Translations under genes and position numbers: made by a program
Assembly: GCF_900100165.1 (NCBI RefSeq)
Contig: NZ_FNEO01000001.1
Location: 1,674,001 to 1,738,000, forward strand
Length of the DNA: 64,000 nucleotides
Source: Flavobacterium glycines
Lineage (GTDB): Bacteria > Bacteroidota > Bacteroidia > Flavobacteriales > Flavobacteriaceae
Direction of reading: 5' to 3'
Shown here: positions 8,640 through 17,394 of the stretch, piece after piece
How the letters are laid out: each line of letters starts with the position of its first letter
Numbering within the stretch: the stretch's first letter is position 1
The notes under the pieces: generated by a model
What the model saw: the letters and a program-made list of their open reading frames with translations, nothing else
What the model was told of the DNA's origin: nothing
Database searches by the model: none

Positions 8640-9368
8640 TTATCCTCTAAAATGGACGTTGATTTTTGGTGTAGAAAGTTTTTTACTGTCTAATTCACGG
8701 AACGAATGTCCTAATTTGCCCAGAGTTTTTATATCGTTTACAAAATGCTGGATGTAATAATTTCCGGTGTAATTTTTCTTTTCTAAATAAACAATCATTT
8801 GTTGGATGTCTTTCTCAGTAAGCAATTCCGAATGAACAGTGGTACGCACTTCAAACGGAAGCGGGCTTTCCAGCAATAAATGTAAGGATTTTTCAAACGG
8901 AGAAAAAAGCAGTGATTGGGTTATTTTTTCAAAATGCTCTGGCAGGGTTTTAAAATCCAAAGCGACATAATCAATTAATTGCTTTTCTATCAGTGTTTTT
9001 AGGATATTTGGTTTTGAACCGTTGGTGTCAATTTTTACCAGGAAGCCCATTTTTTTGACTTCGATAATCAGTTCAATGATGTTTTTGTGTAACAAACATT
9101 CGCCTCCGCTAAAAACAACAGCATCGAGTAATTTTTTACGGGAATGAAGAAAAGCAAGCGTTTTTTCGAAAGAAATACTTCCTTTTCCAAGAACAATTTC
9201 GGGATTGTAACAATAAAGACAACGCATATTACAGCCTGCAAACCAAAGAATACAGGCTGATTGATGCGCATAATCTAATAATGTAAAAGGCGTTATGCTG
9301 TAAATAGGTGTACTAACATTTTCCTTCATTGAAATGAGTGCGTTGTTTGTGTTCTCCTTTTTTTCCAA
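8640..9368 (-). CDS. nrdG: anaerobic ribonucleotide reductase activase (radical SAM)
   Basis: Radical SAM enzyme that installs the glycyl radical on class III ribonucleotide reductase. The cluster motif Cys46-x3-Cys50-x2-Cys53 lies in WFAGCNMRCLYCYNPE, and the SAM-binding GGE is in VVFSGGECLLH. The 242-residue length is somewhat long for NrdG but normal for the bacteroidetal type. The 5' end overlaps the 54-residue glycyl-radical gene by 56 bases. An alternative start at Met14 (9329) would reduce the overlap to 17 bases, so the exact start is uncertain. Its substrate is encoded next to it at 9313-9477. Confidence 0.93.
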   Translation of the reverse strand: MEKKENTNNALISMKENVSTPIYSITPFTLLDYAHQSACILWFAGCNMRCLYCYNPEIVLGKGSISFEKTLAFLHSRKKLLDAVVFSGGECLLHKNIIELIIEVKKMGFLVKIDTNGSKPNILKTLIEKQLIDYVALDFKTLPEHFEKITQSLLFSPFEKSLHLLLESPLPFEVRTTVHSELLTEKDIQQMIVYLEKKNYTGNYYIQHFVNDIKTLGKLGHSFRELDSKKLSTPKINVHFRG

Positions 9369-9477
9369 TGTTGAAACTTTCTACAGGTCTGTGATAGCCC
9401 ATTACTCGGGTGTACACTAAGCATTTGGTTCTTAAATGTTGTTTTTCTTCTAAAATAGGGTTTGTGGATGTTTTCAT
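9313..9477 (-). CDS. separate glycyl-radical segment of class III ribonucleotide reductase
   Basis: A 54-residue gene encoding exactly the piece that normally ends NrdD: CLVYTRVMGYHRP (residues 19-31) followed by VESFNIGKKGEHKQR. The radical glycine is Gly27 in RVMGY. It starts 38 bases after the nrdD stop with its own ATG (9475-9477) and overlaps the nrdG start, so it is translated as an independent polypeptide that must dock onto NrdD. Several stops and the intergenic spacer rule out a simple frameshift. Automated gene callers can miss it because of its length and the overlap. The catalytic role is inferred from the match to the NrdD C-terminus. Confidence 0.85.
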   Translation of the reverse strand: MKTSTNPILEEKQHLRTKCLVYTRVMGYHRPVESFNIGKKGEHKQRTHFNEGKC

Positions 9478-9514
9478 AATTATTTATAATTTGTTGTTTA
9501 TAGTTTTAATCTTT

Positions 9515-11617
9515 TTATTGAACTGATTTTGTTTCTTCAGCTATAATAATTTCATCACATTTCGGGCAATATTCATGTTCACCGTTCAAATAACCATGAA
9601 CAGGGCAAACACTAAATACCGGTGTCACGGTGATGTAAGGCAGTTTAAAGTTAGACAATACCTTTTTTACGAATTGTTTACAGGCTTCGGGCGAACTGAT
9701 TTTTTCACTCATATACAAATGCAAAACCGTTCCTCCGGTGTATTTACACTGTAATTCATCCTGTAAAAACAAGGCTTCAAAAGGATCTTCGGTATGGTTT
9801 ACCGGGATTTGGGAACTGTTAGTGTAATAAATATTATCTTCCTGTCCCGCCTGATAAATATCGGTAAAGCGTTTCTTGTCTTCTTTGGCAAAACGATAGG
9901 TGGTTCCTTCGGCTGGCGTGGCTTCCAGATTGTATAAATTTCCGGTTTCTTCTTGAAATTCTTTCATTCGGTTACGTATATGATCCAGAATTTCAGCAGC
10001 CAATGCAATTCCTGTATTGGACGTTATCGTATCCTGATTTTCGGTAAAATTGACAATCATTTCGTTGATTCCGTTTACGCCAATGGTAGAAAAATGATTC
10101 CTGAAATGTTGCAGATAACGCTTGGTGTACGGATACAAACCACGGTCGTACATTTCCTGAATAAAGATTCTTTTTTTCTCCAAAGTCGATTTTGAAATGT
10201 ATAATAATCGGTCTAATTGTTCGAATAATTCAGCTTTATTTCCTTTGTACAAATAGCCCAAACGCGCCATGTTGATAGTAACCACACCAATGCTTCCCGT
10301 CATTTCGGCACTTCCAAAAAGACCATTTCCGCGTTTTAATAATTCGCGTAAATCTAATTGCAAACGACAGCACATCGAACGAACAGCATTGGGTTTATAA
10401 GCATTCGGATTTTCGGCTTTATTTCCGTTTTCATCCAAAACATATTGACTTCCGATGAAATTCTGGAAATAAGAAGAACCAATTTTAGCCGTATTTTCGA
10501 AAAGTAAATCCGTATTTTCTCCGTTCCAGTCAAATTCTTCGGTGATATTTACCGTTGGAATCGGGAAGGTAAAAGGTTGTCCATTGGCATCGCCTTCGGT
10601 CATTACGGTGTAATAAGCTTTGTTAATGAGGTTCATTTCGGCTTGAAAATGCTCGTAACGCAAATCGGTTAATTTAGTTACGCCTCTTTCTTTGGCTCTG
10701 ACTAAAAGATCATAATTGAAATTTCCCTCAAAAAAGTGTAAATCATTTTTCGTCGGAATTTGTGTTTTCAAATCTTCAGGAACTACCCAATCCAAAGTAA
10801 TGTTGGTAAAAGGCGATTGTCCCCAACGCGCCGGAACATTCAGATTGTAAACAAAACTGCGAACCGCTTTCAATACATCATCAAAAGAGAGATTGTCTTT
10901 GAAAACATAAGGCGCCAAATAAGTATCGAAAGAACTGAAAGCCTGCGCACCTGCCCATTCGCTTTGCAAAATCCCAAGAAAATTAGCCATTTGTCCCAGC
11001 GCTTCCCTGAAATGTGAAGGAGCTTTGCTTTCCACACGACCGCGAACTCCGTTAAAACCTTCGTTCAATAATACCCGCAAACTCCAGCCGGCGCAATAGC
11101 CAGTGAGGCAATCCAAATCATGAATGTGAATAGCTCCGTTCCGGTGTGCGTAACCTTCTTCTTTGGTATACACTTTATCCAGCCAATAATTAGCAATGAT
11201 TTTTCCCGCGACATTATTGACCAAACCGGCATTAGAGTAGGAGGTATTGGCATTAGCATTAATACGCCAATCGGTTTGTTCAATGTATTCTTCGATGGTT
11301 TGGGTGCTGTCCACATAAGTGGTGTCTTCATTTAAACCATCAATATGCTCGCGTTGCAGTTTTCGGGTATGTCGAAAAAGCATAAACGAACGCATGGCTT
11401 CAAAATACTTTTTTTCGAAAAGATTTTTCTCAATTAAATCCTGAATTTCTTCTACTGCCCAGGTTTCTTTAGACTCTAAGTCCCGAATTACATTTTCAAA
11501 AATGTTTTCATCAATTGCCATGGAAACACTCAGGAAGCTTTTTTCGATAGCATCTTTTATTTTAAAAGGTTCAAAAGGTTTGTATTGGCCGTTTCTTTTG
11601 ATAACATATTTTTCCAT
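9515..11617 (-). CDS. nrdD: anaerobic ribonucleoside-triphosphate reductase, large catalytic part
   Basis: 700 residues of class III RNR, which makes dNTPs without oxygen. An N-terminal ATP-cone (about 3-90, starting YVIKRNGQYKPFEP) senses ATP/dATP. The barrel follows, with Cys170/Cys175 in DCLTGYCAGW and VRSMCCRLQLDLREL in the middle. The C-terminus ends in a zinc-site-like group Cys671, His674, Cys684, Cys687 (CPVHGYL ... CPKC). The normal glycyl-radical tail is missing from this polypeptide and is encoded by the next gene. It follows ric by 37 bases in an anaerobic and NO-stress operon. Confidence 0.96.
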   Translation of the reverse strand: MEKYVIKRNGQYKPFEPFKIKDAIEKSFLSVSMAIDENIFENVIRDLESKETWAVEEIQDLIEKNLFEKKYFEAMRSFMLFRHTRKLQREHIDGLNEDTTYVDSTQTIEEYIEQTDWRINANANTSYSNAGLVNNVAGKIIANYWLDKVYTKEEGYAHRNGAIHIHDLDCLTGYCAGWSLRVLLNEGFNGVRGRVESKAPSHFREALGQMANFLGILQSEWAGAQAFSSFDTYLAPYVFKDNLSFDDVLKAVRSFVYNLNVPARWGQSPFTNITLDWVVPEDLKTQIPTKNDLHFFEGNFNYDLLVRAKERGVTKLTDLRYEHFQAEMNLINKAYYTVMTEGDANGQPFTFPIPTVNITEEFDWNGENTDLLFENTAKIGSSYFQNFIGSQYVLDENGNKAENPNAYKPNAVRSMCCRLQLDLRELLKRGNGLFGSAEMTGSIGVVTINMARLGYLYKGNKAELFEQLDRLLYISKSTLEKKRIFIQEMYDRGLYPYTKRYLQHFRNHFSTIGVNGINEMIVNFTENQDTITSNTGIALAAEILDHIRNRMKEFQEETGNLYNLEATPAEGTTYRFAKEDKKRFTDIYQAGQEDNIYYTNSSQIPVNHTEDPFEALFLQDELQCKYTGGTVLHLYMSEKISSPEACKQFVKKVLSNFKLPYITVTPVFSVCPVHGYLNGEHEYCPKCDEIIIAEETKSVQ

Positions 11618-11654
11618 AGCATTTGATGATTTTAGTTTACATGGTTAGATTTTA

Positions 11655-12383
11655 TTATTGTGCTGAAAATTTTTTCTCTAATTCGACTGCTTTTGGAAAT
11701 AAGATGTTGTTTTCCAAATGGATGTGTTTGTGTAAATCCTGTTCAAATTCCTGAAGCATGGCAAAGGTTACTTTGTAAGTATTGCAGGCATCTGCCGGAG
11801 GGTTATAATCATTGGTTAATCCGGCTATTTTTCTAAAACGCTCTCCTTCGGCATCGTGTTCGTGCATCATCATAGCAATTGGATTTTCGACAGTGCCAAA
11901 ATGTGGCTGCTCTACCAACTCATCCTGTAGTGTTGCTTTGACCATTTTTTTGATAAATGGAAATAAAATAAGTTCTTCTTTTTTCATGTGTTGTGCCAAT
12001 TCGCCTGCACAGCCAATGAACAATTCATTGATGGCAAATAATTCAGGATGAGATGTGCCGTGTACTCTGCACAATTTGTCTAAAAAGGGAAGTAAGATTT
12101 GTGTTTTTTCTTCCACATAACGGTGATGGGTTTTCTCGATATAATCGGCTAATAAATCCAGAGGCCATGATTGAAAATCGATGTTGTTATCATTTTTAGT
12201 GTTTAAAACAGCATTGATTTCATTTAAAATAGTTTCTGAATCATGTTCTTTTTTGTCACAGGCTTCTTCAATTGTTCTGTTTCCTTTACAGCAAAAATCG
12301 ATGCCGTATTTTGAAAAAATGGCTGCTGTTCTGAAATCTTTTGCTACATATTCTCCGATGGTTGTTTTTTCTAATGTTTCCAT
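11655..12383 (-). CDS. ric: iron-sulfur cluster repair di-iron protein (Ric/YtfE/ScdA)
   Basis: 242 residues. An ScdA_N domain (about 4-60) contains the signature YGIDFCCKGNRTIEEAC. A hemerythrin-like four-helix domain follows, with metal-ligand histidines in KTHHRYVEE, QHMKKEE, MHEHDAEGE and LHKHIHLENN. The family repairs Fe-S clusters damaged by NO or oxidants and may reduce NO. It heads the minus-strand ric-nrdD-nrdG run and is divergent from norC, so both directions of this intergenic region serve NO or anoxic metabolism. No strong operator was found close to its own start; a weak TGTC-N4-ATCA at 12450-12461 is the only candidate. Confidence 0.95.
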   Translation of the reverse strand: METLEKTTIGEYVAKDFRTAAIFSKYGIDFCCKGNRTIEEACDKKEHDSETILNEINAVLNTKNDNNIDFQSWPLDLLADYIEKTHHRYVEEKTQILLPFLDKLCRVHGTSHPELFAINELFIGCAGELAQHMKKEELILFPFIKKMVKATLQDELVEQPHFGTVENPIAMMMHEHDAEGERFRKIAGLTNDYNPPADACNTYKVTFAMLQEFEQDLHKHIHLENNILFPKAVELEKKFSAQ

Positions 12384-12565
12384 AATTGTTGTTCTTTAAG
12401 TTTTAATTTTTTTGCTATAAAATAATGTTTTAAATAAAAAGGATAAAATTGTCCTAAATCATACTATGTGAAATTCTGTTTTGTAATTTGTTTTAATTAG
12501 TTGTTTAGGATGGTGTTGAATACTCTTATTTGAGAATGTAATTTTAAGAAGAATAAAAAAGACAG

Positions 12566-12612
12566 AATATGATTTAAATCATATTTTAAATTTCATATCA
12601 GCCTTTTCTTTG
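12566..12612 (+). promoter_or_regulatory. norC promoter with FNR/NnrR-like operator
   Basis: A perfect 20-base palindrome AATATGATTTAAATCATATT (12566-12585) contains TGAT-N4-ATCA, the core of CRP/FNR-family NO or oxygen regulator sites. The -7-like box TTTCTTTG (12605-12612) ends 36.5 bases after the palindrome centre, which places the site near -41.5. nirK and narK1 have the same arrangement with the identical distance. Confidence 0.75.
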
Positions 12613-12687
12613 CAATATCAAATAAAAGACAAATTTATCCTTTATTTGAATTCGAGTAATTTTATTAACAAACAAAAACAAGTAATT

Positions 12688-13122
12688 ATGCTTTCAAAAT
12701 CACAAGCAAGAGCATTTTTTTTGGGAGGAACCCTGGTCACCTTTTTAATTTTTATAGGATTGACCATTTATTCGTTCATGCCCCGAAATGACCAAACAAA
12801 TTATACCAAAATTGATAAACAGGTAGTACGGGGAAAGGAGCTTTGGGAAACCAATAATTGTATGGGATGCCATTCCATTATGGGAGAAGGAGGTTATTAT
12901 GCTCCCGAATTGACAAAAGTAGTGGAGCGAAGAGGAGAAGGATATATCAAAGCTGCTTTGATGTCGCCGGTACCCTGGGCACCCAACGGACGAAAAATGG
13001 TAGTTTATAAAATGAATGAAAAAGACGCCGATGCTGTTGTTGCCTACTTAAAATGGATTGGGAAAATTGATTTGAATGGTTTTGACCGAGTGGTTTCACC
13101 ATTAGCTAAAGAAAATAATTAA
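12688..13122 (+). CDS. norC: nitric oxide reductase subunit C
   Basis: Membrane-anchored cytochrome c that passes electrons to NorB. It has 144 residues, one N-terminal span (about 10-30) and a heme c site Cys58-x2-Cys61-His62 in NNCMGCHSIMGEGGYYAPEL, the NorC-specific context. I chose the ATG at 12688 (MLSKSQARAF) over an in-frame TTG at 12610, because 12610 lies inside the predicted promoter box and the added residues have no family match. norB follows 11 bases later. The FNR-like promoter lies about 75-120 bases upstream. Confidence 0.95.
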   Translation: MLSKSQARAFFLGGTLVTFLIFIGLTIYSFMPRNDQTNYTKIDKQVVRGKELWETNNCMGCHSIMGEGGYYAPELTKVVERRGEGYIKAALMSPVPWAPNGRKMVVYKMNEKDADAVVAYLKWIGKIDLNGFDRVVSPLAKENN

Positions 13123-13133
13123 AATTTATACAG

Positions 13134-14468
13134 ATGAAATATAAATCACAAAAAGTCGCCTATTGGTTTTTTGCATTGTGCATGCTTTTGTTCTCATTGC
13201 AAATTATTTATGGTTTTATCATGGGCTTTGACCGAATAGGAATTCAGGGATTACACGATATTATTCCGTTTAATACAGCGCGCGCGGTACATACTAATTT
13301 GCTGGTGGTGTGGTTGCTAACGGGTTTTATGGGAGCAGCTTATTACATTATTCCCGAAGAAGCGCAGCGCGAACTAATAAGCGTAAAATGGGCTTATGTA
13401 CAATTGATTTCCCTAGCAGTGGTGGGAGTTGTAGCCATTGTTGGTTTTCACTTAAATCATTGGGAAGGAAGAAAATTTCTGGAAATTCCAAGAGAGCTGG
13501 ATTATTTAGTGGTAGTTAACGTTTTACTTTTCTTATCACTAATTATAGGAACGCTGTATAAAGGAAAACAAAAGACGACTACGGCAATAGTACTGGTTAT
13601 GGGCTTATTTTTTGCCGCTTTATTGTATATCCCCGGAATGATTTGGTTTGACAGTCAGGTAACGGATTCTTTCTTCCGTTGGTGGGTAGTGCATTTATGG
13701 GTTGAAGGAGTTTGGGAGTTGATTATGGGAGGGATTCTTTCATTCCTGTTAATCAAATTAACCGGAGTTGACAGAGAAGTTATCGAAAAATGGCTGTACG
13801 TAATTGTAGGTTTGACTTTCCTTTCAGGAGTTTTAGGAACCGGACATCACTATTATTATATAGGGGTAAATAAAATTTGGTTGATTGTTGGTGGGATTTT
13901 CTCTGCCTTGGAACCTCTGGCTTTCCTGGCAATGGCATTATTTGCAGTGAATATGTACCGAAAAGGAGAAAAAAGCCATCCTAACAAAATAGCTTTATTC
14001 TGGACTATTGGAGCTTCTATTGTTTCATTTATTGGTGCCGGATTATTGGGTTTTGCACATACTTTACCTCAAACCAATTTATATACACACGGAACATTAG
14101 TAACGGCTATGCACGGGCATTATGCCTTTTGGGGAGCTTATGCTATGATTGTTTTGGCAATTATCAGTTATGCACTTCCTAATTTAACCGGGCGCAAACG
14201 CTACAATAGTACACAAGGAAATGTAGCATTTTGGTTGTCTAATGTTGGAATGCTGGGAATGACAACCGCTTTTGGAGTTGCCGGTGTGGTTCAGGTCTAT
14301 TTGGAACGCAAAATGAAAATGGAATTTATGGTGGTTCAAAACGAAATCAGTATTCATTTTGTTGTGCTGCTCATTTGTGCCACGATGTTTACCATTGGAA
14401 TAAGTCTGTTTATTTATGATTTCTTTAAATACGGACGTCCTTCGGATGAAGCTTTAGAAATAAAATAA
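13134..14468 (+). CDS. norB: nitric oxide reductase subunit B (cNor)
   Basis: Twelve-span heme-copper-superfamily enzyme that reduces 2 NO to N2O. 444 residues. Non-heme iron ligands His187, His238 and His239, the essential Glu191 (HLWVEGVWE), heme b3 His327 and heme b His329 (MHGHYAFWG) keep exactly the spacing of Pseudomonas aeruginosa NorB (207, 258, 259, 211, 347, 349; constant offset of 20). His53 (ARAVHTNL) is the other heme b ligand. It lacks the N-terminal extension of quinol-dependent qNor, which fits the NorC partner beside it. Confidence 0.98.
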   Translation: MKYKSQKVAYWFFALCMLLFSLQIIYGFIMGFDRIGIQGLHDIIPFNTARAVHTNLLVVWLLTGFMGAAYYIIPEEAQRELISVKWAYVQLISLAVVGVVAIVGFHLNHWEGRKFLEIPRELDYLVVVNVLLFLSLIIGTLYKGKQKTTTAIVLVMGLFFAALLYIPGMIWFDSQVTDSFFRWWVVHLWVEGVWELIMGGILSFLLIKLTGVDREVIEKWLYVIVGLTFLSGVLGTGHHYYYIGVNKIWLIVGGIFSALEPLAFLAMALFAVNMYRKGEKSHPNKIALFWTIGASIVSFIGAGLLGFAHTLPQTNLYTHGTLVTAMHGHYAFWGAYAMIVLAIISYALPNLTGRKRYNSTQGNVAFWLSNVGMLGMTTAFGVAGVVQVYLERKMKMEFMVVQNEISIHFVVLLICATMFTIGISLFIYDFFKYGRPSDEALEIK

Positions 14469-14490
14469 CTAACGAATCCCTTTTTTTTTT

Positions 14491-14568
14491 AACCGGAAGA
14501 CTTTAACAACTGTTTCTTAGTTACTGCATTTCCATGAAAACCTTTGTTAGGAATTCCGGTTTTTTTCT
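14491..14568 (+). terminator. possible attenuator between norB and norQ
   Basis: AACCGGAA (14491-14498) and TTCCGGTT (14554-14561) form a hairpin with a long loop, followed by seven Ts. It could end part of the norCB transcripts before the assembly genes. The long loop makes it weak. Confidence 0.4.
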
Positions 14569-14583
14569 AAAAATTTTAAAAAT

Positions 14584-15375
14584 ATGTTAGTAGATACTTT
14601 AATAAATATACCTTATTACCATGCTGTTGGCAAAGAGATGGATGTTTTTAAGCAAGCTTATAAAAACAAAATTCCTATTTTATTGAAAGGACCAACAGGA
14701 ACGGGAAAATCCCGTTTTATAGAATACATGGCACATCAATTGGATAAAAAACTCATTACGATTAGTTGCCATGAAGAAACTTCTTCGACTGATTTAATTG
14801 GACGATTTATCATCAAAGGAGCCGAAACCGTTTGGCTTGACGGACCTTTGACAACAGCTGTAAAAGAAGGTTCTATCCTTTATCTCGATGAGGTTGCCGA
14901 AGCCCGTCCCGATGTGATTGTAGCCATCCATTCCCTGACCGATCACCGACGCGAATTGTTTATCGATAAACTGGGCGTAACGGTAAAAGCACACGAGGAT
15001 TTTATGTTGGTTGCTTCTTTTAATCCCGGGTATCAAAGAGGTTTTAAAGAGCTGAAACCTTCCACACGTCAACGATTTATTGCAGTTTCTTTTGATTATC
15101 CCGAGCCAAAAATTGAAACAGAAATCCTGATTAATGAAACCGAAATTGATTCGGATACCGCTAAGAAATTAGTCACCATTGGGAATAAAATTCGAAATCT
15201 AACCGAATTAGGATTGACCGAAACGGTTTCCACCCGATTGCTGGTTGATGCCGCTAAAATCATCCACAGCGGATTGCCTAAACGATTGTCTGTTCATGTG
15301 GCTATTGTAGAGCCGTTGACAGATGATTTACAAACAATTCAAGCCCTGAAAGATTTGTGCGATTTGATGATATAG
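14584..15375 (+). CDS. norQ: NorQ/CbbQ-type MoxR AAA+ ATPase
   Basis: 263 residues of the MoxR AAA+ family. Walker A GPTGTGKS at residues 36-43, Walker B ILYLDE at 98-103, sensor region VASFNPGYQ and arginine finger zone STRQRF. The C-terminal part matches the CbbQ_C helical domain. With NorD it forms a chaperone-like motor that inserts the non-heme iron (FeB) into NorB (family knowledge). It lies 115 bases after norB and 108 bases before norD, so the whole nor set is probably one loose operon. Confidence 0.93.
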   Translation: MLVDTLINIPYYHAVGKEMDVFKQAYKNKIPILLKGPTGTGKSRFIEYMAHQLDKKLITISCHEETSSTDLIGRFIIKGAETVWLDGPLTTAVKEGSILYLDEVAEARPDVIVAIHSLTDHRRELFIDKLGVTVKAHEDFMLVASFNPGYQRGFKELKPSTRQRFIAVSFDYPEPKIETEILINETEIDSDTAKKLVTIGNKIRNLTELGLTETVSTRLLVDAAKIIHSGLPKRLSVHVAIVEPLTDDLQTIQALKDLCDLMI

Positions 15376-15483
15376 AAAAGAGTGGTCAGTGGTCAGATTT
15401 TTAGTGTTCAGTAAACTGGCGAAAATATTGACTATTCTAAATCACTGATTTCTAATTAACCGAACACTGAATACTAAAAAAAT

Positions 15484-17259
15484 ATGGGATTTGAATTAGA
15501 CGAATATTTAGTTGGGAAGTTTTTCAAGCAATTGAAAAAAAGAAAAAAAACAGCTCCCGAAATTTTAGAAAAAACGGTTTTTCTAATTGACATAAAACCG
15601 CGATTGACCATTTTGGCCCGTGCATTAACCGGAAAAGCTATCGACATTTATCCGGCTGAAAGGGAAGGCGGTTATAAAAACAATAATTTTTTCCTTCCAA
15701 TTTCTTTTGCCGAATTAGCCACGAAAGAAGAAAATCTGACTTTTTATTTTTTTCGAACACTGTTTTTAAGTGTTCAACAACGATTAAATCTCAATTGGAC
15801 TTCTGAAGAAAACGAACCATCATTAGAACTTTCGCAACAAAAAGCATTCGAAAGTGCTGATACGATTTTGAAAATTATTTTCGAAGAATACGCTATCGAC
15901 AGAAATTTTCATTCCCGGGCAAAGCAACATTTTATCGAACAGGCGACTGAAAAAAAAGCTGCTGATTTTTCCTGGCTTTATGGCAAATGGATGAAAAACG
16001 AAGTGGAACAAAATTCCGAAATCCTACTCGAAAATTTCTCTGATACCACCAAAAAAGGAATTGAAAAACAGCCGACAACCACATTGAAAGCAACAGCAGT
16101 GGAAGAAGTGGTAACGGTGGAATTGGATAAAAAACAACAGGAAGATTATGTCATGCTGCATAATTTTGAAAAGGTAGAAACGGCTGAAGAATTCAATGGT
16201 GTTTGGCGTGATTTTGATGGTAGTGACGAACTTGAAGAGCATCAGGATGCGCTGGAAGAATTGAGTATGAAATATACCGTTCGTGTTGATGATACGGCAC
16301 ATTCGGTTTATCAGGCAGATTTTATCGAAAATACTTCTATTTCAGAAAGTGCCGAAGTGGATGCTAAAGGTTTTCATTTGCTGTATGACGAATGGGATTT
16401 TAGCAAAGCGGTTTACAAACAAAACTTTTGTAAAGTCTATCCTAAATTACAGCAAAAAACGGATGCTGATTATTACAAAAACACAATTACAAAAAACGCT
16501 TCAACTTTATTAGGCCTGCGCAAAATGTTGACGAATGTTAACAACAAAATGCAACAACAAAAACGCCAGACACAAGGTGAGGAATTTGACATTGATGCCA
16601 TTACCGATTTGTATGTCGATGTGCATTCAAAAAGAACACCTTCGGAGAAAGTTTATATTTCAAATCGAAAAAAAGAGAAAGATTTATCCATCCTGATTCT
16701 TTTGGATATCAGTCTTTCCAGTGACAGTTATGCTGCCGGAAACCGAGTGATTGATGTAGAAAAAGAGGTTTCAATTTTGTTTGGAGAAATCCTGAACGAA
16801 TTCAATATCGATTTTTCGATAGACAGTTTTTATTCAAAAACCCGAAACTATTCGACCTATCTGACGGTTAAGGATTTTGATGAAAATTGGAATATTGGCA
16901 AACATAAAATTGGAGCCATAGAACCTAACGGTTATACGCGAATTGGCGCTGCGTTGCGTCATGCAGCTGCCAGACTGGATCAAAGAAATACTAAAAATAA
17001 ATGGGTTATCCTGATTTCGGACGGAAAGCCCAATGATTACGATAAGTACGAAGGAAAATACGGCATCAACGATGTCAAACAGGCACTTCGGGAATTAAAC
17101 AGTAAAAATATTAATTCGTATGCTTTGGCAATTGAAGCGGAAGCTAAGTACTATTTACCACAAATGTTTGGGCAAAATCATTATCAGATTTTAACAACAC
17201 CAGTCGAGCTGTTACAGTCGTTAGTGAAATTATATGAGAAAATTAAACATCAAAAATAA
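15484..17259 (+). CDS. norD: NorD, von Willebrand factor A domain protein
   Basis: 591 residues. The N-terminal 380 residues are helical and charged. The C-terminal VWA domain (about 395-585) has the metal-ion-dependent adhesion motif DISLSSDS, followed by YTRIGAALRHAAARL and VILISDGKPNDYD. NorD partners the NorQ ATPase in activating nitric oxide reductase. It is the last member of the compact nor set before a GC-rich palindromic repeat. The 108 bases upstream contain only short degenerate repeats with no promoter I can support. Confidence 0.92.
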   Translation: MGFELDEYLVGKFFKQLKKRKKTAPEILEKTVFLIDIKPRLTILARALTGKAIDIYPAEREGGYKNNNFFLPISFAELATKEENLTFYFFRTLFLSVQQRLNLNWTSEENEPSLELSQQKAFESADTILKIIFEEYAIDRNFHSRAKQHFIEQATEKKAADFSWLYGKWMKNEVEQNSEILLENFSDTTKKGIEKQPTTTLKATAVEEVVTVELDKKQQEDYVMLHNFEKVETAEEFNGVWRDFDGSDELEEHQDALEELSMKYTVRVDDTAHSVYQADFIENTSISESAEVDAKGFHLLYDEWDFSKAVYKQNFCKVYPKLQQKTDADYYKNTITKNASTLLGLRKMLTNVNNKMQQQKRQTQGEEFDIDAITDLYVDVHSKRTPSEKVYISNRKKEKDLSILILLDISLSSDSYAAGNRVIDVEKEVSILFGEILNEFNIDFSIDSFYSKTRNYSTYLTVKDFDENWNIGKHKIGAIEPNGYTRIGAALRHAAARLDQRNTKNKWVILISDGKPNDYDKYEGKYGINDVKQALRELNSKNINSYALAIEAEAKYYLPQMFGQNHYQILTTPVELLQSLVKLYEKIKHQK

Positions 17260-17266
17260 CTAAAAT

Positions 17267-17374
17267 CCACCCGCCTTTGCTTCGCCAGTTCGCTGTCGCT
17301 TGTGTCAGGCACCCCTCCAGAGGAGGGGAAAATCAAGCAACTTCCCCTCCTCTGGAGGGGTGCCCAACGGGTGG
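17267..17374. repeat. GC-rich palindromic intergenic element
   Basis: Two perfect 23-base arms (17308-17330 and 17342-17364, centred on an 11-base loop) start with GGCACCCCTCC and end with GGAGGGGTGCC. Outer pairs CCACCCG (17267-17273) and CGGGTGG (17368-17374) extend the symmetry. The base composition is strikingly GC-rich against the AT-rich surroundings, as in mobile MITE-like or REP-like elements of Flavobacterium. Confidence 0.8.
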
Positions 17375-17394
17375 GGTGGTGAAAAATTATTACA

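Noticed and set aside
12450..12461. TGTC-CTAA-ATCA as an FNR-like site for the divergent ric-nrd operon
   Set aside because: One half-site has two mismatches and no good -7 box lies at the 36.5-base distance found at the other three promoters. Kept only as a weak possibility.
12610..12687. Earlier TTG start for norC adding 26 residues
   Set aside because: It falls on the predicted -7 box and transcript start, and the extra residues have no NorC match; the ATG at 12688 gives a normal NorC.
15376..15483. Short degenerate repeats (GTGGTCAG and GTTCAGT-like words) between norQ and norD
   Set aside because: They do not form a regular array or strong palindrome and resemble ordinary spacer in these genomes.
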